The translations under genes and the position numbers were made by a program. A DNA stretch of 64,000 bases from Halobacillus_B sp963739045. GTDB taxonomy: Bacteria; Bacillota; Bacilli; Bacillales; Halobacillaceae. The notes under the pieces were generated by a model. It was not told where the DNA came from, searched no databases, and worked only from the letters and a program-made list of their open reading frames with translations. Shown piece after piece: positions 35,748 through 44,878 of the stretch; the first letter of the stretch is position 1, and each line of letters begins with the position of its first letter. The stretch covers positions 133,793-197,792 of the forward strand of contig CAVTYY010000011.1 of assembly GCA_963739045.1 (NCBI GenBank), in the 5' to 3' direction.

Positions 35748-36688
35748 TAAGATTCCTCCTTCGCCCAGCTGATCAAATCCTCTAAGGACTGGGGATCCTG
35801 GATGGCAAAAGTTTTCGCCCTTCTTTGGACTTTTTTCACAAGACCACTCAGCACCTTGCCGTGTCCTACTTCCACAATAGCATCCAAGTCCTGTTCTGCA
35901 AAGGACTCCAGGATTTCATGAAATCGGACAGGGGAATACAATTGTTCTATTAAAAGTTTTTCAATTTGCTCTGCCTCTTGAACGGGGGCCGCCGTTACGT
36001 TTGCGTAGACAGGAATTTCGGCCGATTGAATATCAGCCTGAGCCAAGTGAGAAGCAAATTCTTCACTTGCAGGTTCCATAAGTCTGGAGTGAAATGGTCC
36101 ACTTACATTTAGTGGGAGCACACGCTTTGCTCCTGCCTCTTTAAGCTGTTCAGAAGCGATGGATACGCCCTCTTTAGTACCTGAAATGACAATTTGGCCG
36201 GGACAGTTGATATTCGCTAAATCGACGGTTTCCGTCTCTTCCAGATCCGCTAAAACAGCTTCAATCGCCTCTCTGGACAACCCTAAAACAGCTGCCATCG
36301 CTCCCTTGCCAGTCGGATAAGCCTCTTCCATTAGCTTGCCGCGTGTATGGACGAGCTTTACCGCTTCGAGTGGGGAAATAGCTCCTGCTGCTACTAAAGC
36401 ACTATACTCCCCTAAACTGTGCCCTGCAGTCACGACCGGGCGAATGCCTTCTTCCTCCAGTACTTTTGCCGCAGCCACACTGTTTAGCAACAGAGCAGGC
36501 TGTGCATTTTCCGTTTTCGTGAGCTCCTCGGACGGGCCCTCAAACATTAACTTTGTCAAAGAAAAACCTAAAGCTTTATCCGCTTCGTCAAACAGCTGTT
36601 TAACACTCTCATACTTTTCGTACATCTCCTGTCCCATGCCGACCGCCTGGGAACCTTGACCTGGGAATATAAAAGCTGTGCGTTTCAT
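35747..36688 (-). CDS. fabD: Malonyl-CoA:ACP transacylase FabD
   Basis: Transfers malonyl groups to ACP. The 313-residue protein has the N-terminal FPGQGSQAVGMGQEM and the nucleophile Ser91 in AGHSLGEYSALVAAG, plus NVSGPFHSRLM with the catalytic His. Length is standard. It overlaps plsX by 4 bases. Confidence 0.97.
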   Translation of the reverse strand: MKRTAFIFPGQGSQAVGMGQEMYEKYESVKQLFDEADKALGFSLTKLMFEGPSEELTKTENAQPALLLNSVAAAKVLEEEGIRPVVTAGHSLGEYSALVAAGAISPLEAVKLVHTRGKLMEEAYPTGKGAMAAVLGLSREAIEAVLADLEETETVDLANINCPGQIVISGTKEGVSIASEQLKEAGAKRVLPLNVSGPFHSRLMEPASEEFASHLAQADIQSAEIPVYANVTAAPVQEAEQIEKLLIEQLYSPVRFHEILESFAEQDLDAIVEVGHGKVLSGLVKKVQRRAKTFAIQDPQSLEDLISWAKEES

Positions 36689-37689
36689 GCCTTTTCCTCC
36701 TTTGTATGTAATTCATTTAGCTTAGCAGTAATGGTAGTGGTAACATCTTGTTCCACCATTTGACAGGCTTGGCGAATGGCATTATAAACTGCCCGCTGGT
36801 TTGAAGAACCATGGGCTTTTATGACAGGCGCTGCCAGCCCAAATAACCCTGCACCTCCGTACTCCGAATAGTCGAGCTGAGTCTGGAGTTTTTTCAAATC
36901 CTTCTTTACTAAACCTGCTGCCAGTTTAGTCTTTAAACTAGACATAAAGGTTTTCTTAATCATGGAAAACATGGTTAATGCAGTACCTTCGATTGTTTTA
37001 AGCGCAACATTTCCAGTAAAGCCATCTGTAACTACGACATCCGCTGCTCCGTCTAATAAATCGCGTGATTCGACATTTCCGATAAAATGGATAGGCGCCT
37101 CCTTCATAAGCTGAAAAGCTTTCTTCGTCAGGTCGCTGCCTTTTCCATCTTCTGTACCGACATTTAACAATCCAACCCGCGGTTTATTGATATTCCTGAC
37201 TTTCTCCGCATAAATGGATCCAATAACCGCGTATTGTAATAGATGCTCTGGTTTCGCATCTACGTTTGCTCCGACATCCAGCATCAAGAAACCTTGCCCA
37301 TCTTGAGTGGGCAGCGTAGGGCTGAGAGCTGGCCGGTCCACTCCCGGCATTCGTCCGATAATGAACAGCCCCGCACTCATAAGAGCACCTGTATTCCCTG
37401 CAGAAATACAGCCATCAGCACGGCCTTCCTTGACTTCATTGGCCATAAGGACCATCGAGGCATTTTTCTTTCTCCGAACGGCCCGGACTGGTTCATCTTC
37501 TGAAGTAATCACTTCTGTCGTATGTATAATCGTAATGTTTTTCTCATTATTTAAAAACGGCCTTATTTTCTCTTCATCCCCAATTAACGTAATGGTCAAA
37601 TTCGGAATAGACTTCGCCGCCTGGGCCGCTCCCTTAACAATTTCTTCGGGTGCATGGTCGCCGCCCATGGCATCTATAGCAAGTTTCAT
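36685..37689 (-). CDS. plsX: Phosphate acyltransferase PlsX
   Basis: Converts acyl-ACP to acyl-phosphate for phospholipid synthesis with PlsY and PlsC. The 334-residue protein starts MKLAIDAMGGDHAPEEIVKG and has SAGNTGALMSAGLFIIGRM and ERALTAIA-free, PlsX-type loops such as VTDGFTGNVALKTIEG. It lies between fapR and fabD, the conserved order. It is peripheral to the membrane in known homologues. Confidence 0.97.
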   Translation of the reverse strand: MKLAIDAMGGDHAPEEIVKGAAQAAKSIPNLTITLIGDEEKIRPFLNNEKNITIIHTTEVITSEDEPVRAVRRKKNASMVLMANEVKEGRADGCISAGNTGALMSAGLFIIGRMPGVDRPALSPTLPTQDGQGFLMLDVGANVDAKPEHLLQYAVIGSIYAEKVRNINKPRVGLLNVGTEDGKGSDLTKKAFQLMKEAPIHFIGNVESRDLLDGAADVVVTDGFTGNVALKTIEGTALTMFSMIKKTFMSSLKTKLAAGLVKKDLKKLQTQLDYSEYGGAGLFGLAAPVIKAHGSSNQRAVYNAIRQACQMVEQDVTTTITAKLNELHTKEEKA

Positions 37690-37705
37690 CTTCTATCAAG
37701 CTCCT

Positions 37706-38266
37706 TTATTGGTTCGAACGAAACATTTCAAAAGAACCGGTAAACACTTCTTCATCCTCTACAAAACTATGAACCAGAACAATAGACCTGCCCTTCTCAA
37801 CATCTCCTTGAACCTCCGCATGGGCGATTACCCGTTCGCCAAGATTAACTTGGCGGGTGAATTCGATCCTGGAACGGGCAGTCAGCGCAAGTTCATCGTT
37901 AATGACGGCCACTGCAAGTGAATTAGCCTGAGCAAATAAATGATGGCCCCGGGCGATATGATTTCGGGAAAAAACATGTTCCTGCTTTATATCCAAAATC
38001 GAAATAGCGCGCCTGTCCAGCTCCAAGTCCACAACTTCGCCGATAACTTCTTCAATAGGCAGAGCCTTGACCGTCTCTTTCCACCCTAGTTCAGCAACTG
38101 ACTTAATTCTTTCTCTCAGCTCAGGAATAGAAAGCTCCGTTCGATCTAAACGGATCGTTTGAATACTAACGTCAAACTGTCTGGCAAGTTCTTCATCCGT
38201 AATAAAAGGAGTACTCTGAATGGTTTCCTGAAGTTCCTGCTGTCTCGTTTTCTTTGATCTTTTCAT
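37706..38266 (-). CDS. fapR: Fatty acid biosynthesis transcriptional regulator FapR
   Basis: FapR represses fatty acid and phospholipid genes and is released by malonyl-CoA. The 186-residue protein has an N-terminal DeoR-like helix-turn-helix (ELARQFDVSIQTIRLDRTEL, about 24-43) and a C-terminal hot-dog effector domain (ARGHHLFAQANSLAVAVIN). The gene is first in the plsX-fabD-fabG-acpP operon and its own upstream region contains a FapR operator, implying autoregulation. Confidence 0.97.
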   Translation of the reverse strand: MKRSKKTRQQELQETIQSTPFITDEELARQFDVSIQTIRLDRTELSIPELRERIKSVAELGWKETVKALPIEEVIGEVVDLELDRRAISILDIKQEHVFSRNHIARGHHLFAQANSLAVAVINDELALTARSRIEFTRQVNLGERVIAHAEVQGDVEKGRSIVLVHSFVEDEEVFTGSFEMFRSNQ

Positions 38267-38305
38267 TTTATTCCACCGTCCGTAACCTTACAAAAATCAA
38301 TCAAT

Positions 38306-38322
38306 TTATGACTAGGTACTAA
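38306..38322 (-). promoter_or_regulatory. FapR operator upstream of fapR
   Basis: The minus-strand 17-mer TTAGTACCTAGTCATAA matches the known FapR recognition sequence (conserved TTAGTACCT half and TAA end). It lies about 40 bases upstream of the fapR start, where it would control the whole fapR-acpP operon. A clear -10/-35 pair around it could not be fixed. Confidence 0.82.
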
Positions 38323-38379
38323 TAGTAATATATAATACCTGTTTCATTTACGCAAGGACGGAGCATGCGGCTCCAGGGC

Positions 38380-39285
38380 TTAAGAAACCCCTGGTTCAAT
38401 ACTCAATAAAGGGAAACGAGTGTCCATAATAGCTCTTGCTCCTAAAGGAAATCCAAAATTAGGGTGGCCATGCCCCATGGAAAATCCCTGGACCACTGGC
38501 ACTGCACAGTCGTGGAAATAGTGAACAAATAACTCGTTCAGCTTCCTCTGATATTGCTCTTCATCCTTCTTATCCGTCTTAAACTCCCCTAAGACTATTC
38601 CTGCTGCCCTGCTAAACTTTCCAGCGGAGCGGAGATGATTCAGCATGGCATCAATTCGATAGAGAGGTTCATCTACTTCCTCAATAAATAAAACTTTACC
38701 CGCTGTATGAATTTCAAAAGGCGTGCCCAAAGAGTCTGTTAAGAGAGTTAAGTTTCCTCCAACAATCCTGCCGTTTGTTCTCCCGGGATTTATGACCTGC
38801 AGTGAAGAAACAGCTGAGGTATAGACGATTTCCACCGGTGAAAATAATTGGCGAAAAGATATGACGTCTGTCTCTGTCCACTCAGAGGCAATCATCGGTC
38901 CGTGAAAGGTAATTAGACCGCTGTATTGGCGAATAGCGGTATGAAGGTAAGTAATATCGCTGTAGCCCCAAAAGATCTTAGGATGGCAGTGGATCAGTTC
39001 ATAATTGACCTGATCCACTATTCTCGCCGTTCCATACCCGCCACGCGCACAAAAGACAGCTTTAATTCGGGGATTATTGAACATAAAATGAAGATCCGAT
39101 AATCGTTCTTCATCCGTTCCGGAAAGATAACCATTTTTCAAACTGACAGTCTGTCCGAGACATACTTGCAAACCTAGTGACTTTAGATAATGCACCCCTT
39201 GCTGCAGCTGCTTCAAGTCAGGTGGACCGGCTGGTGCAATCACACCTACCGTATCGCCCGGGCTTAAATGTTTCGGTTTGAGCAT
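38380..39285 (-). CDS. Peptidase S66 family LD-carboxypeptidase
   Basis: The 301-residue cytoplasmic protein belongs to the LD-carboxypeptidase/MccF family. Visible elements are LSPGDTVGVIAPAGP, FCARGGYGTARI, the catalytic Ser in FWGYSDITYL, the Glu in FIEEVDEPLYRIDAML and the His in SMGHGHPNFGFPLGA. It may recycle murein tetrapeptides, or cleave a related amide. AGGAG upstream supports the ATG at 39285 over one eight codons earlier. It separates recG from fapR, which are adjacent in B. subtilis. Confidence 0.9.
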   Translation of the reverse strand: MLKPKHLSPGDTVGVIAPAGPPDLKQLQQGVHYLKSLGLQVCLGQTVSLKNGYLSGTDEERLSDLHFMFNNPRIKAVFCARGGYGTARIVDQVNYELIHCHPKIFWGYSDITYLHTAIRQYSGLITFHGPMIASEWTETDVISFRQLFSPVEIVYTSAVSSLQVINPGRTNGRIVGGNLTLLTDSLGTPFEIHTAGKVLFIEEVDEPLYRIDAMLNHLRSAGKFSRAAGIVLGEFKTDKKDEEQYQRKLNELFVHYFHDCAVPVVQGFSMGHGHPNFGFPLGARAIMDTRFPLLSIEPGVS

Positions 39286-39393
39286 CGTTCTCCACTCCTG
39301 TGACAACATAAATTTAAAGAAGAGCTTTTATAACAAGTATTTGAATGGCTTTCTCTTCTATCCTATGCGTCAGCCAGCGATAATTATTTTAAG

Positions 39394-41427
39394 CTAGTCA
39401 AGAACTTCGCCCGTAAGATGTTCATCTGAATTAAGGATGGCATTGATCGCTTTGTAGGCTTCCGTTTCCAAGCTTTTATGGTAAATAATATCGGAAGCAT
39501 CCTGGCGTGCGGTTTCCAGCGCCCTGTAATCATGGACCATGTCTCCCACTTTAAACTCAGGCAGGCCGCTTTGCTTTCTTCCAAAGAAATCCCCCGGCCC
39601 TCTTAATTTTAAGTCCTGTTCTGAGAGTTCAAAGCCATCTGTGGTTTCAGTCATGATTTTCATTCTTTCCTTTCCTACATCTCCTTTTGGATCGGCAAGT
39701 AAAATACAATAACTTTGCTCCGCTCCTCTTCCTACTCGTCCACGCAGCTGGTGGAGCTGAGACAGCCCGAAACGCTCAGCATCATAGATAACCATCAAGG
39801 TTGCATTTGGAACGTTAACACCAACTTCTACAACGGTAGTAGATACGAGAACTTGCAGATTTCCGCCAGCAAACTGCTTCATCACTTCTTCTTTCTCATC
39901 ATTATGCAGCCTGCCATGCATCAGCCCTACTGAGATATCAGGTTCATAAATAGATGCCAGCTGACCGTGAAGATCCACAGCATTCTGAATGTCCAGCTGA
40001 TCAGATTCCTCAATCAAAGGGCATATTACGTAGGCTTGGTGCCCTTTTCCTATCTCTTTTTGTATAAACGACAATACACGATTAGTCATCTGTCCTTTTA
40101 CCCAGTAAGTTTCGACTGGCTTACGGCCGGCAGGCATTTCATCAATTACCGATACGTCCATATCTCCAAACGCAGTAATGGCTAATGTTCTCGGAATAGG
40201 AGTAGCGGTCATAAATAATACGTCAGGGTGTAATCCTTTATCCCTCAAGGTCCGGCGTTGATTCACACCAAACCGGTGCTGTTCATCGACAATAACGAAT
40301 CCTAAATCGTGGAATTCCACTTCTTCCTGGATTAAAGCATGAGTGCCTATTAAGATATCCACTTGACCTGTTCGTACTGATTCGAGAATTTCCCTTCTGC
40401 GCTTGCCTTTAATAGATCCTGTTAACAAGGCAATCTTTGCCCGGTCTTTAAACATGTCCGAAAGAGATTGAAAATGCTGCTCTGCCAAAATTTCAGTTGG
40501 CACCATTAAGGACCCTTGATGTCCTGAAGTAATCGATGCATATAATCCAATGGCAGCTACGGCTGTTTTACCAGACCCCACGTCCCCTTGAAGCAGCCGA
40601 TTCATACGATGCGGATTCTTTAAATCGGCCAGGATCTCCACTAATGCCTTTTTCTGTGCTGAAGTCAGCTCAAATGGAAAGGACTGGACAAAGTCTGTCA
40701 ATTGATTATTATCGTAATCCTGGGCATTTCCCGTGGTGGCTTCTTTATGTTTTTTTCTTAAAAGCTGCATTTTCAGTTGGAACAATAAAAATTCTTCATA
40801 AATAAATCTTCGTTTTGCATGCTTTAATAACACTCTGTTTTCTGGATAATGCATTTGTCTTAAGGCACTCTTCCTGTCAGGGAGTTTGTAGGACTCTCTT
40901 GTTGCCTCGGGCAGAATCTCCTGAACTTGGTCCACATAAGTGTCCAGTGCTGTTTTAATTATTTTCCGAAGGGTTTTAAGTGTCACACTTTCCTTTAGAG
41001 AATAAACCGGCTGAATGGGTTCCTGGGATTTGGACTCGCCCTTTTTATATTGACTTACTGTAATTTGCAGCCTTTGCTGATCCCACTTCCCCGTGACTGT
41101 GACTGTGTCACCGGGCTGTAGTTGTTTTTTGGCAAAAGCACGGTTAAACATTACGGCTTTCACTGCAAATTGATCGACTTGCAGCGTCATAGTCAACCTG
41201 GATTTCTTTCTGCCAAAAAAGCTAAGGGAAGGCTCTGAAACAACCTCCCCTTCAATCGTAGCATGTTCATTATGAGCCAATTCTGTTAAAGGCTTAACTT
41301 CATAGGAGTCGTAACGATAAGGAAAATAAAAAAGCAGATCCTCGACCGTATAAAGTCCTAATTCGTTCAAATGAGTTTCCAGCTTCTCCCCTACCCCTTT
41401 TACTTCACTAATTGGCTGACTTAACAC
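39394..41427 (-). CDS. recG: ATP-dependent DNA helicase RecG
   Basis: Remodels stalled replication forks and Holliday junctions. The 677-residue protein has an N-terminal OB-fold wedge (about 55-145), helicase motif I GDVGSGKT (281-288), DEQHRFG (motif II), MTATPIPRTLAI and the C-terminal LHQLRGRVGRGAEQSYCIL. It is 10 bases downstream of sdaAA. About 110 bases separate it from the next gene without a recognised signal. Confidence 0.97.
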   Translation of the reverse strand: MLSQPISEVKGVGEKLETHLNELGLYTVEDLLFYFPYRYDSYEVKPLTELAHNEHATIEGEVVSEPSLSFFGRKKSRLTMTLQVDQFAVKAVMFNRAFAKKQLQPGDTVTVTGKWDQQRLQITVSQYKKGESKSQEPIQPVYSLKESVTLKTLRKIIKTALDTYVDQVQEILPEATRESYKLPDRKSALRQMHYPENRVLLKHAKRRFIYEEFLLFQLKMQLLRKKHKEATTGNAQDYDNNQLTDFVQSFPFELTSAQKKALVEILADLKNPHRMNRLLQGDVGSGKTAVAAIGLYASITSGHQGSLMVPTEILAEQHFQSLSDMFKDRAKIALLTGSIKGKRRREILESVRTGQVDILIGTHALIQEEVEFHDLGFVIVDEQHRFGVNQRRTLRDKGLHPDVLFMTATPIPRTLAITAFGDMDVSVIDEMPAGRKPVETYWVKGQMTNRVLSFIQKEIGKGHQAYVICPLIEESDQLDIQNAVDLHGQLASIYEPDISVGLMHGRLHNDEKEEVMKQFAGGNLQVLVSTTVVEVGVNVPNATLMVIYDAERFGLSQLHQLRGRVGRGAEQSYCILLADPKGDVGKERMKIMTETTDGFELSEQDLKLRGPGDFFGRKQSGLPEFKVGDMVHDYRALETARQDASDIIYHKSLETEAYKAINAILNSDEHLTGEVLD

Positions 41428-41437
41428 AAACCTTCAC

Positions 41438-42322
41438 TCACTCTCTCTTTAATGATATTCCGTAGACTTTCGCTTCTAGCTCTCTGCCTGTCGGTGTGGC
41501 AGCTAAACCTCCCTGTGCAGTCTCCCGAAAAGCAGAAGGCATACGTTGACCTACTTTATACATTGCGTCGATTACTTCATCACAAGGAATCCGGCTTGTC
41601 ACTCCCGCTAAAGCCATATCGGCCGCTACTACGGAGTTAGAAGCCCCGATTGCATTTCGTTTCACACATGGAACTTCTACTAAGCCAGCAACAGGGTCAC
41701 AAATTAAACCGAGCATATTCTTCAAGGTAATTGCCATCGCTTCTGCCGACTGCGCAGGGCTTCCTCCCGCCATCTCAACGATGGCAGCTGCAGCCATACC
41801 AGCAGCTGAGCCTACTTCTGCCTGACAACCGCCTGCTGCTCCTGAAATGGAAGCATTATTAGCTACGACAAACCCGAAAGCTCCGGAAGTAAACAGGTAA
41901 CGGACCATTTGTTCCCGCGTTGGGTTTAATTGATTTTTCACCGCGAATAAGGTACCCGGTACACATCCCGCACTTCCTGCTGTGGGAGTAGCGCAAATGG
42001 TACCCATAGCAGCATTAACTTCATTGGTTGCCACTGCTTTACTTACGGCATCCATCAAAAGATTTCCTGATAGTGGAGTATGATTTTTCATATAGTTTTG
42101 AATTAATACAGCATCTCCGCCGGTTAATCCACTGTGGGATTTTACCCCTTTCAGCCCGTCCTCAATCGCTTTTTCCATCACGTCAAGGTTTTTCTCCATT
42201 TGCCCCACTACTTGCTCTCTGGTTAGCTGTTTCACTTCCATTTCCTGTCGAATCATAACTTCTGATATTTGAATGCCTTCACTTTCAGCGAGTTCTATTA
42301 ATTCTGCTACATTTCTAAACAT
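41438..42322 (-). CDS. sdaAA: L-serine dehydratase, iron-sulfur-dependent, alpha subunit
   Basis: Catalytic subunit deaminating L-serine to pyruvate. The 294-residue protein contains CATPTAGSAGCVPGTLFA, GGCQAEVGSAAGMAAAAIVE, CDPVAGLVEVPCVKRN and ends after MRETAQGG-type residues (FRETAQGGLAATPTG). The conserved cysteines bind the 4Fe-4S cluster. It works with the beta subunit encoded just upstream (22-base gap). Confidence 0.96.
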   Translation of the reverse strand: MFRNVAELIELAESEGIQISEVMIRQEMEVKQLTREQVVGQMEKNLDVMEKAIEDGLKGVKSHSGLTGGDAVLIQNYMKNHTPLSGNLLMDAVSKAVATNEVNAAMGTICATPTAGSAGCVPGTLFAVKNQLNPTREQMVRYLFTSGAFGFVVANNASISGAAGGCQAEVGSAAGMAAAAIVEMAGGSPAQSAEAMAITLKNMLGLICDPVAGLVEVPCVKRNAIGASNSVVAADMALAGVTSRIPCDEVIDAMYKVGQRMPSAFRETAQGGLAATPTGRELEAKVYGISLKRE

Positions 42323-42344
42323 ATGCTTACCCCTTTCACTTTCT

Positions 42345-43007
42345 CTAATCCGAGATTTTAGCTACTTGTATTATATGATCAGCGCGTTCTAATTCATTTA
42401 AAACCGAATCTTCTACATTCTGGTCTACTTCAATGACCATCAGCGCTTGTTCTCCCTCAGCTTTACGAGACATCTCCATGCGTCCAATGTTGATTTGATT
42501 TTTCGCCAGAATAGCTGTAGATGATGCAATAGCCCCATAACGGTCATTATGAATGAGCAGAATCGCCGGATGATTTCCGGAAAGCCGCAGCTCAAAACCA
42601 TTTAACTCGGTAATCTCTGCTTTTCCTCCGCCAATGGAAATCCCTACAAGCTCAAGTTCTCCGTCTTCATCCCCTATTTTTAAGCGGGCCGTATTCGGAT
42701 GATCGGTGTGGGCGTCTTCTTCATGAAAACGAACCTTCATCCCGCCTGCTCTTGCCGTTTCCAAAGCTTTCCCGATCCGAGTATCATCGGTATCGTAATC
42801 AAGCAAGCCTCCTACGATCGCTACATCAGTGCCGTGGCCCTTATATGTTCTGGCAAAAGAACCATATAAGTGGATATGGGCATATTTGGGCTCGCGGCCG
42901 AATAAGTGCCTGGCAGCACGGCCGATTCTTGCCGCTCCGGCTGTATGTGAACTCGAAGGACCAATCATAACCGGTCCAATAATATCAAAAACGGATCTAT
43001 ATTTCAT
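42345..43007 (-). CDS. sdaAB: L-serine dehydratase, iron-sulfur-dependent, beta subunit
   Basis: The 220-residue partner of SdaAA. It begins MKYRSVFDIIGPVMIGPSSS with the SDH beta domain signature and ends with an ACT domain (about 148-218, AILLIHNDRYGAIASSTAIL) that likely senses serine. It heads the sdaAB-sdaAA-recG group and diverges from the permease gene to its right. Confidence 0.96.
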   Translation of the reverse strand: MKYRSVFDIIGPVMIGPSSSHTAGAARIGRAARHLFGREPKYAHIHLYGSFARTYKGHGTDVAIVGGLLDYDTDDTRIGKALETARAGGMKVRFHEEDAHTDHPNTARLKIGDEDGELELVGISIGGGKAEITELNGFELRLSGNHPAILLIHNDRYGAIASSTAILAKNQINIGRMEMSRKAEGEQALMVIEVDQNVEDSVLNELERADHIIQVAKISD

Positions 43008-43234
43008 TTAAACTTCACCATCCCTAAAGTACTCTCTTCTATTTTAACGAGAAAACGCTTACCTAGCTAGTCCAAAACCTCTTCTATCTTATCATAAAAA
43101 GACAGAAGTCAATTATAAAATTCGTTAAAACTTCTATGTATGATTGATTCTATGAAGCTTTAAGGGTACAATCAATATTTGTGGGTTACTCGGTAACCGG
43201 GTGGGAGAGGGATAATTTCATAGAGGCGATTTAT

Positions 43235-44506
43235 ATGCTGCAAAAGCATACTGCAGGCCATTCGAACTTGCAAAAGGAGATTATTGCAGGCATGATCGGT
43301 TATTTTACTACGGTTTACATTGTAGCCGTTAATAGTCAAATTCTCGAAAGTGCCGGGCTGCCATTACAAAACGGGATGGTAGCTACTATCCTTGCAAGCT
43401 CTGTTGGCTGCTTGATTATGGCCTTATACGCAAAAGCACCAATGGTTCTTATTCCTGGAATGGGAGTCAATGCCTTATTTGCTTACTCGATTGTAGAAAG
43501 CGGAGGTTTGAAGTTTGACGAGGGACTTGCTGTTGTCATCGTGGCTGCTATTCTATTTCTGATCACAGCCTTTACTCGATTAGGCAGTTGGCTGAAACGA
43601 GCTATTCCTGATTCATTGAAGCACGCAATTACGGTGGGTCTTGGCTTATTCCTTACTCTTATTGGTCTTGAAAAAGGCGGGTTAGTCGTAAGAGGCGAAC
43701 ATTCTTTAATCGCATTGGGTAATCCTTCTTCTGCGATCGTCTTAACGAGTCTGTTGACCTTATTTATAGCCATTTTTCTATTCGTAAGAAATGTCCCTGG
43801 AAACTTCTTAATTAGTATGATTGCTGGAACTCTGATTGCTAAGTTTACCGGGATTCTCCACTCACCCGGGGCATCGCTAGCTTTCCAAGATCAGACGTGG
43901 ATCATCCTACCTTCCTTTGAACACATTGGAGAGTTTAGTTTTTGGATGGCGGTCTTCCCTCTGGCTATTGTGCTCATTTTTGAAAATATGGGGCTGATTC
44001 ATGGCCAGCTCGATATGCTGAACCAGGAGGATAAATTTAAACGCTCCTATCAGGCAACAGCATTTTCAGCTTTATTCAGTGGGTTCTTCGGAACATCTCC
44101 CACCGTTTCTTCAGCAGAAAGCGCTGCGGTGATTGCTTCCGGGGGAAAGTCAGGAAAAGCCGCATTAACGATGGCCGCCTTATTTCTAGGTACGCTGCTT
44201 CTGCTGCCTTGGATCAGCATGGTTCCTCCGACAGCAGTCAGCCCGATCTTAATCATTGTTGGTTCTCTAATGGTGCAGAACATTAAGCATATTCCATTTG
44301 GAAACCTATCAGAAACAATGCCTGCCTTCTTAATTATCGTAATGATCCCATTTACGTATTCGATCGCAGATGGGATGGCTTTCGGATTTATCGCTTATCC
44401 AATTGTGAAATTCGCCATTGGTAAGCAAAGAGAACTAACGGTGCCAGTTGTATGTATTGCCATGGTCTTTCTCGTTGAATTTATCCTGCGTTCGCTTGGA
44501 CACTAG
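43235..44506 (+). CDS. NCS2 family permease (AzgA/PbuG-type purine transporter)
   Basis: The roughly 423-residue integral membrane protein has 12-14 hydrophobic helices and NCS2/AzgA features: KEIIAGMIGYFTTVYIVAVN at the N-terminus, LIPGMGVNALFAYSIV, SALFSGFFGTSPTVSSAESA and a final GFIAYPIVKF. Purines such as hypoxanthine/guanine or adenine are the likely substrates by family. A GTG at 43181 is in frame, but AGAGGCGAT precedes the ATG at 43235, which is preferred. The 227 bases upstream hold no recognisable purine riboswitch. It is encoded opposite to sdaAB. Confidence 0.88.
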   Translation: MLQKHTAGHSNLQKEIIAGMIGYFTTVYIVAVNSQILESAGLPLQNGMVATILASSVGCLIMALYAKAPMVLIPGMGVNALFAYSIVESGGLKFDEGLAVVIVAAILFLITAFTRLGSWLKRAIPDSLKHAITVGLGLFLTLIGLEKGGLVVRGEHSLIALGNPSSAIVLTSLLTLFIAIFLFVRNVPGNFLISMIAGTLIAKFTGILHSPGASLAFQDQTWIILPSFEHIGEFSFWMAVFPLAIVLIFENMGLIHGQLDMLNQEDKFKRSYQATAFSALFSGFFGTSPTVSSAESAAVIASGGKSGKAALTMAALFLGTLLLLPWISMVPPTAVSPILIIVGSLMVQNIKHIPFGNLSETMPAFLIIVMIPFTYSIADGMAFGFIAYPIVKFAIGKQRELTVPVVCIAMVFLVEFILRSLGH

Positions 44507-44525
44507 TTCAATGTCAGTCAGACTA

Positions 44526-44574
44526 AAAAGAAATCCCCCCCTTCACGCATCAGGATGAGGGGGGGATTTCTTTA
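44526..44574 (+). terminator. Terminator downstream of the permease gene
   Basis: A stem of AAAGAAATCCCCCCC paired with GGGGGGGATTTCTTT and a 17-base loop is followed by TTTAATT. Runs of seven C and seven G are striking in this genome. It lies 20 bases after the permease stop and can act in both directions. Confidence 0.8.
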
Positions 44575-44619
44575 ATTATGTATATCAACAAGCTGAAACA
44601 ATAACAATTATGCAGGCGA

Positions 44620-44721
44620 TCACTTCTTTTTCTGTTGATCACGAATGGTTTTAGCCATTACTAGTATCAAAAAGAGAAAAATAAGTCCGGCTCCTTCTAA
44701 AATATCCATGATCAGTCCCAT
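44620..44721 (-). CDS. Putative 33-residue single-pass membrane peptide
   Basis: A short frame starts MGLIMDILEGAGLIFLFLI, continues through a hydrophobic stretch of about 16 residues and ends with the basic tail KTIRDQQKKK. GGAGGG lies 10 bases before the ATG. The pattern (one helix, positive C-terminus) is that of small membrane proteins common in Bacilli. It lies alone in a 370-base gap between the permease and the cyclase gene. I do not recognise a family, and there is no proof it is translated. Confidence 0.5.
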   Translation of the reverse strand: MGLIMDILEGAGLIFLFLILVMAKTIRDQQKKK

Positions 44722-44851
44722 ACAAAAGGATCCCTCCATTTATTCCTTTTTATCCTTCCTTCATACATATGTAGACAACTACCTTCTTATGCTTGCGAAT
44801 TGATAGAAGCGGATTGTCATTGGCGGCTAGTCCGCTCAGCTGCGAAACGAC

Positions 44852-44877
44852 GAGGACAGGTTCTCCGCCCTGTCCTC
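44852..44877. terminator. Weak hairpin at the end of the cyclase gene
   Basis: GAGGACAGG and CCTGTCCTC form a 9-bp stem with an 8-base loop directly after the cyclase stop. There is no T run on the minus strand, so its value as a terminator for the cyclase is uncertain; a short T run exists on the plus strand. Confidence 0.35.
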
Positions 44878-44878
44878 T

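Noticed and set aside
43008..43234. Purine riboswitch before the NCS2 permease
   Set aside because: I looked for the three-way junction core sequences of the purine riboswitch and found none; only AT-rich leader sequence is visible.
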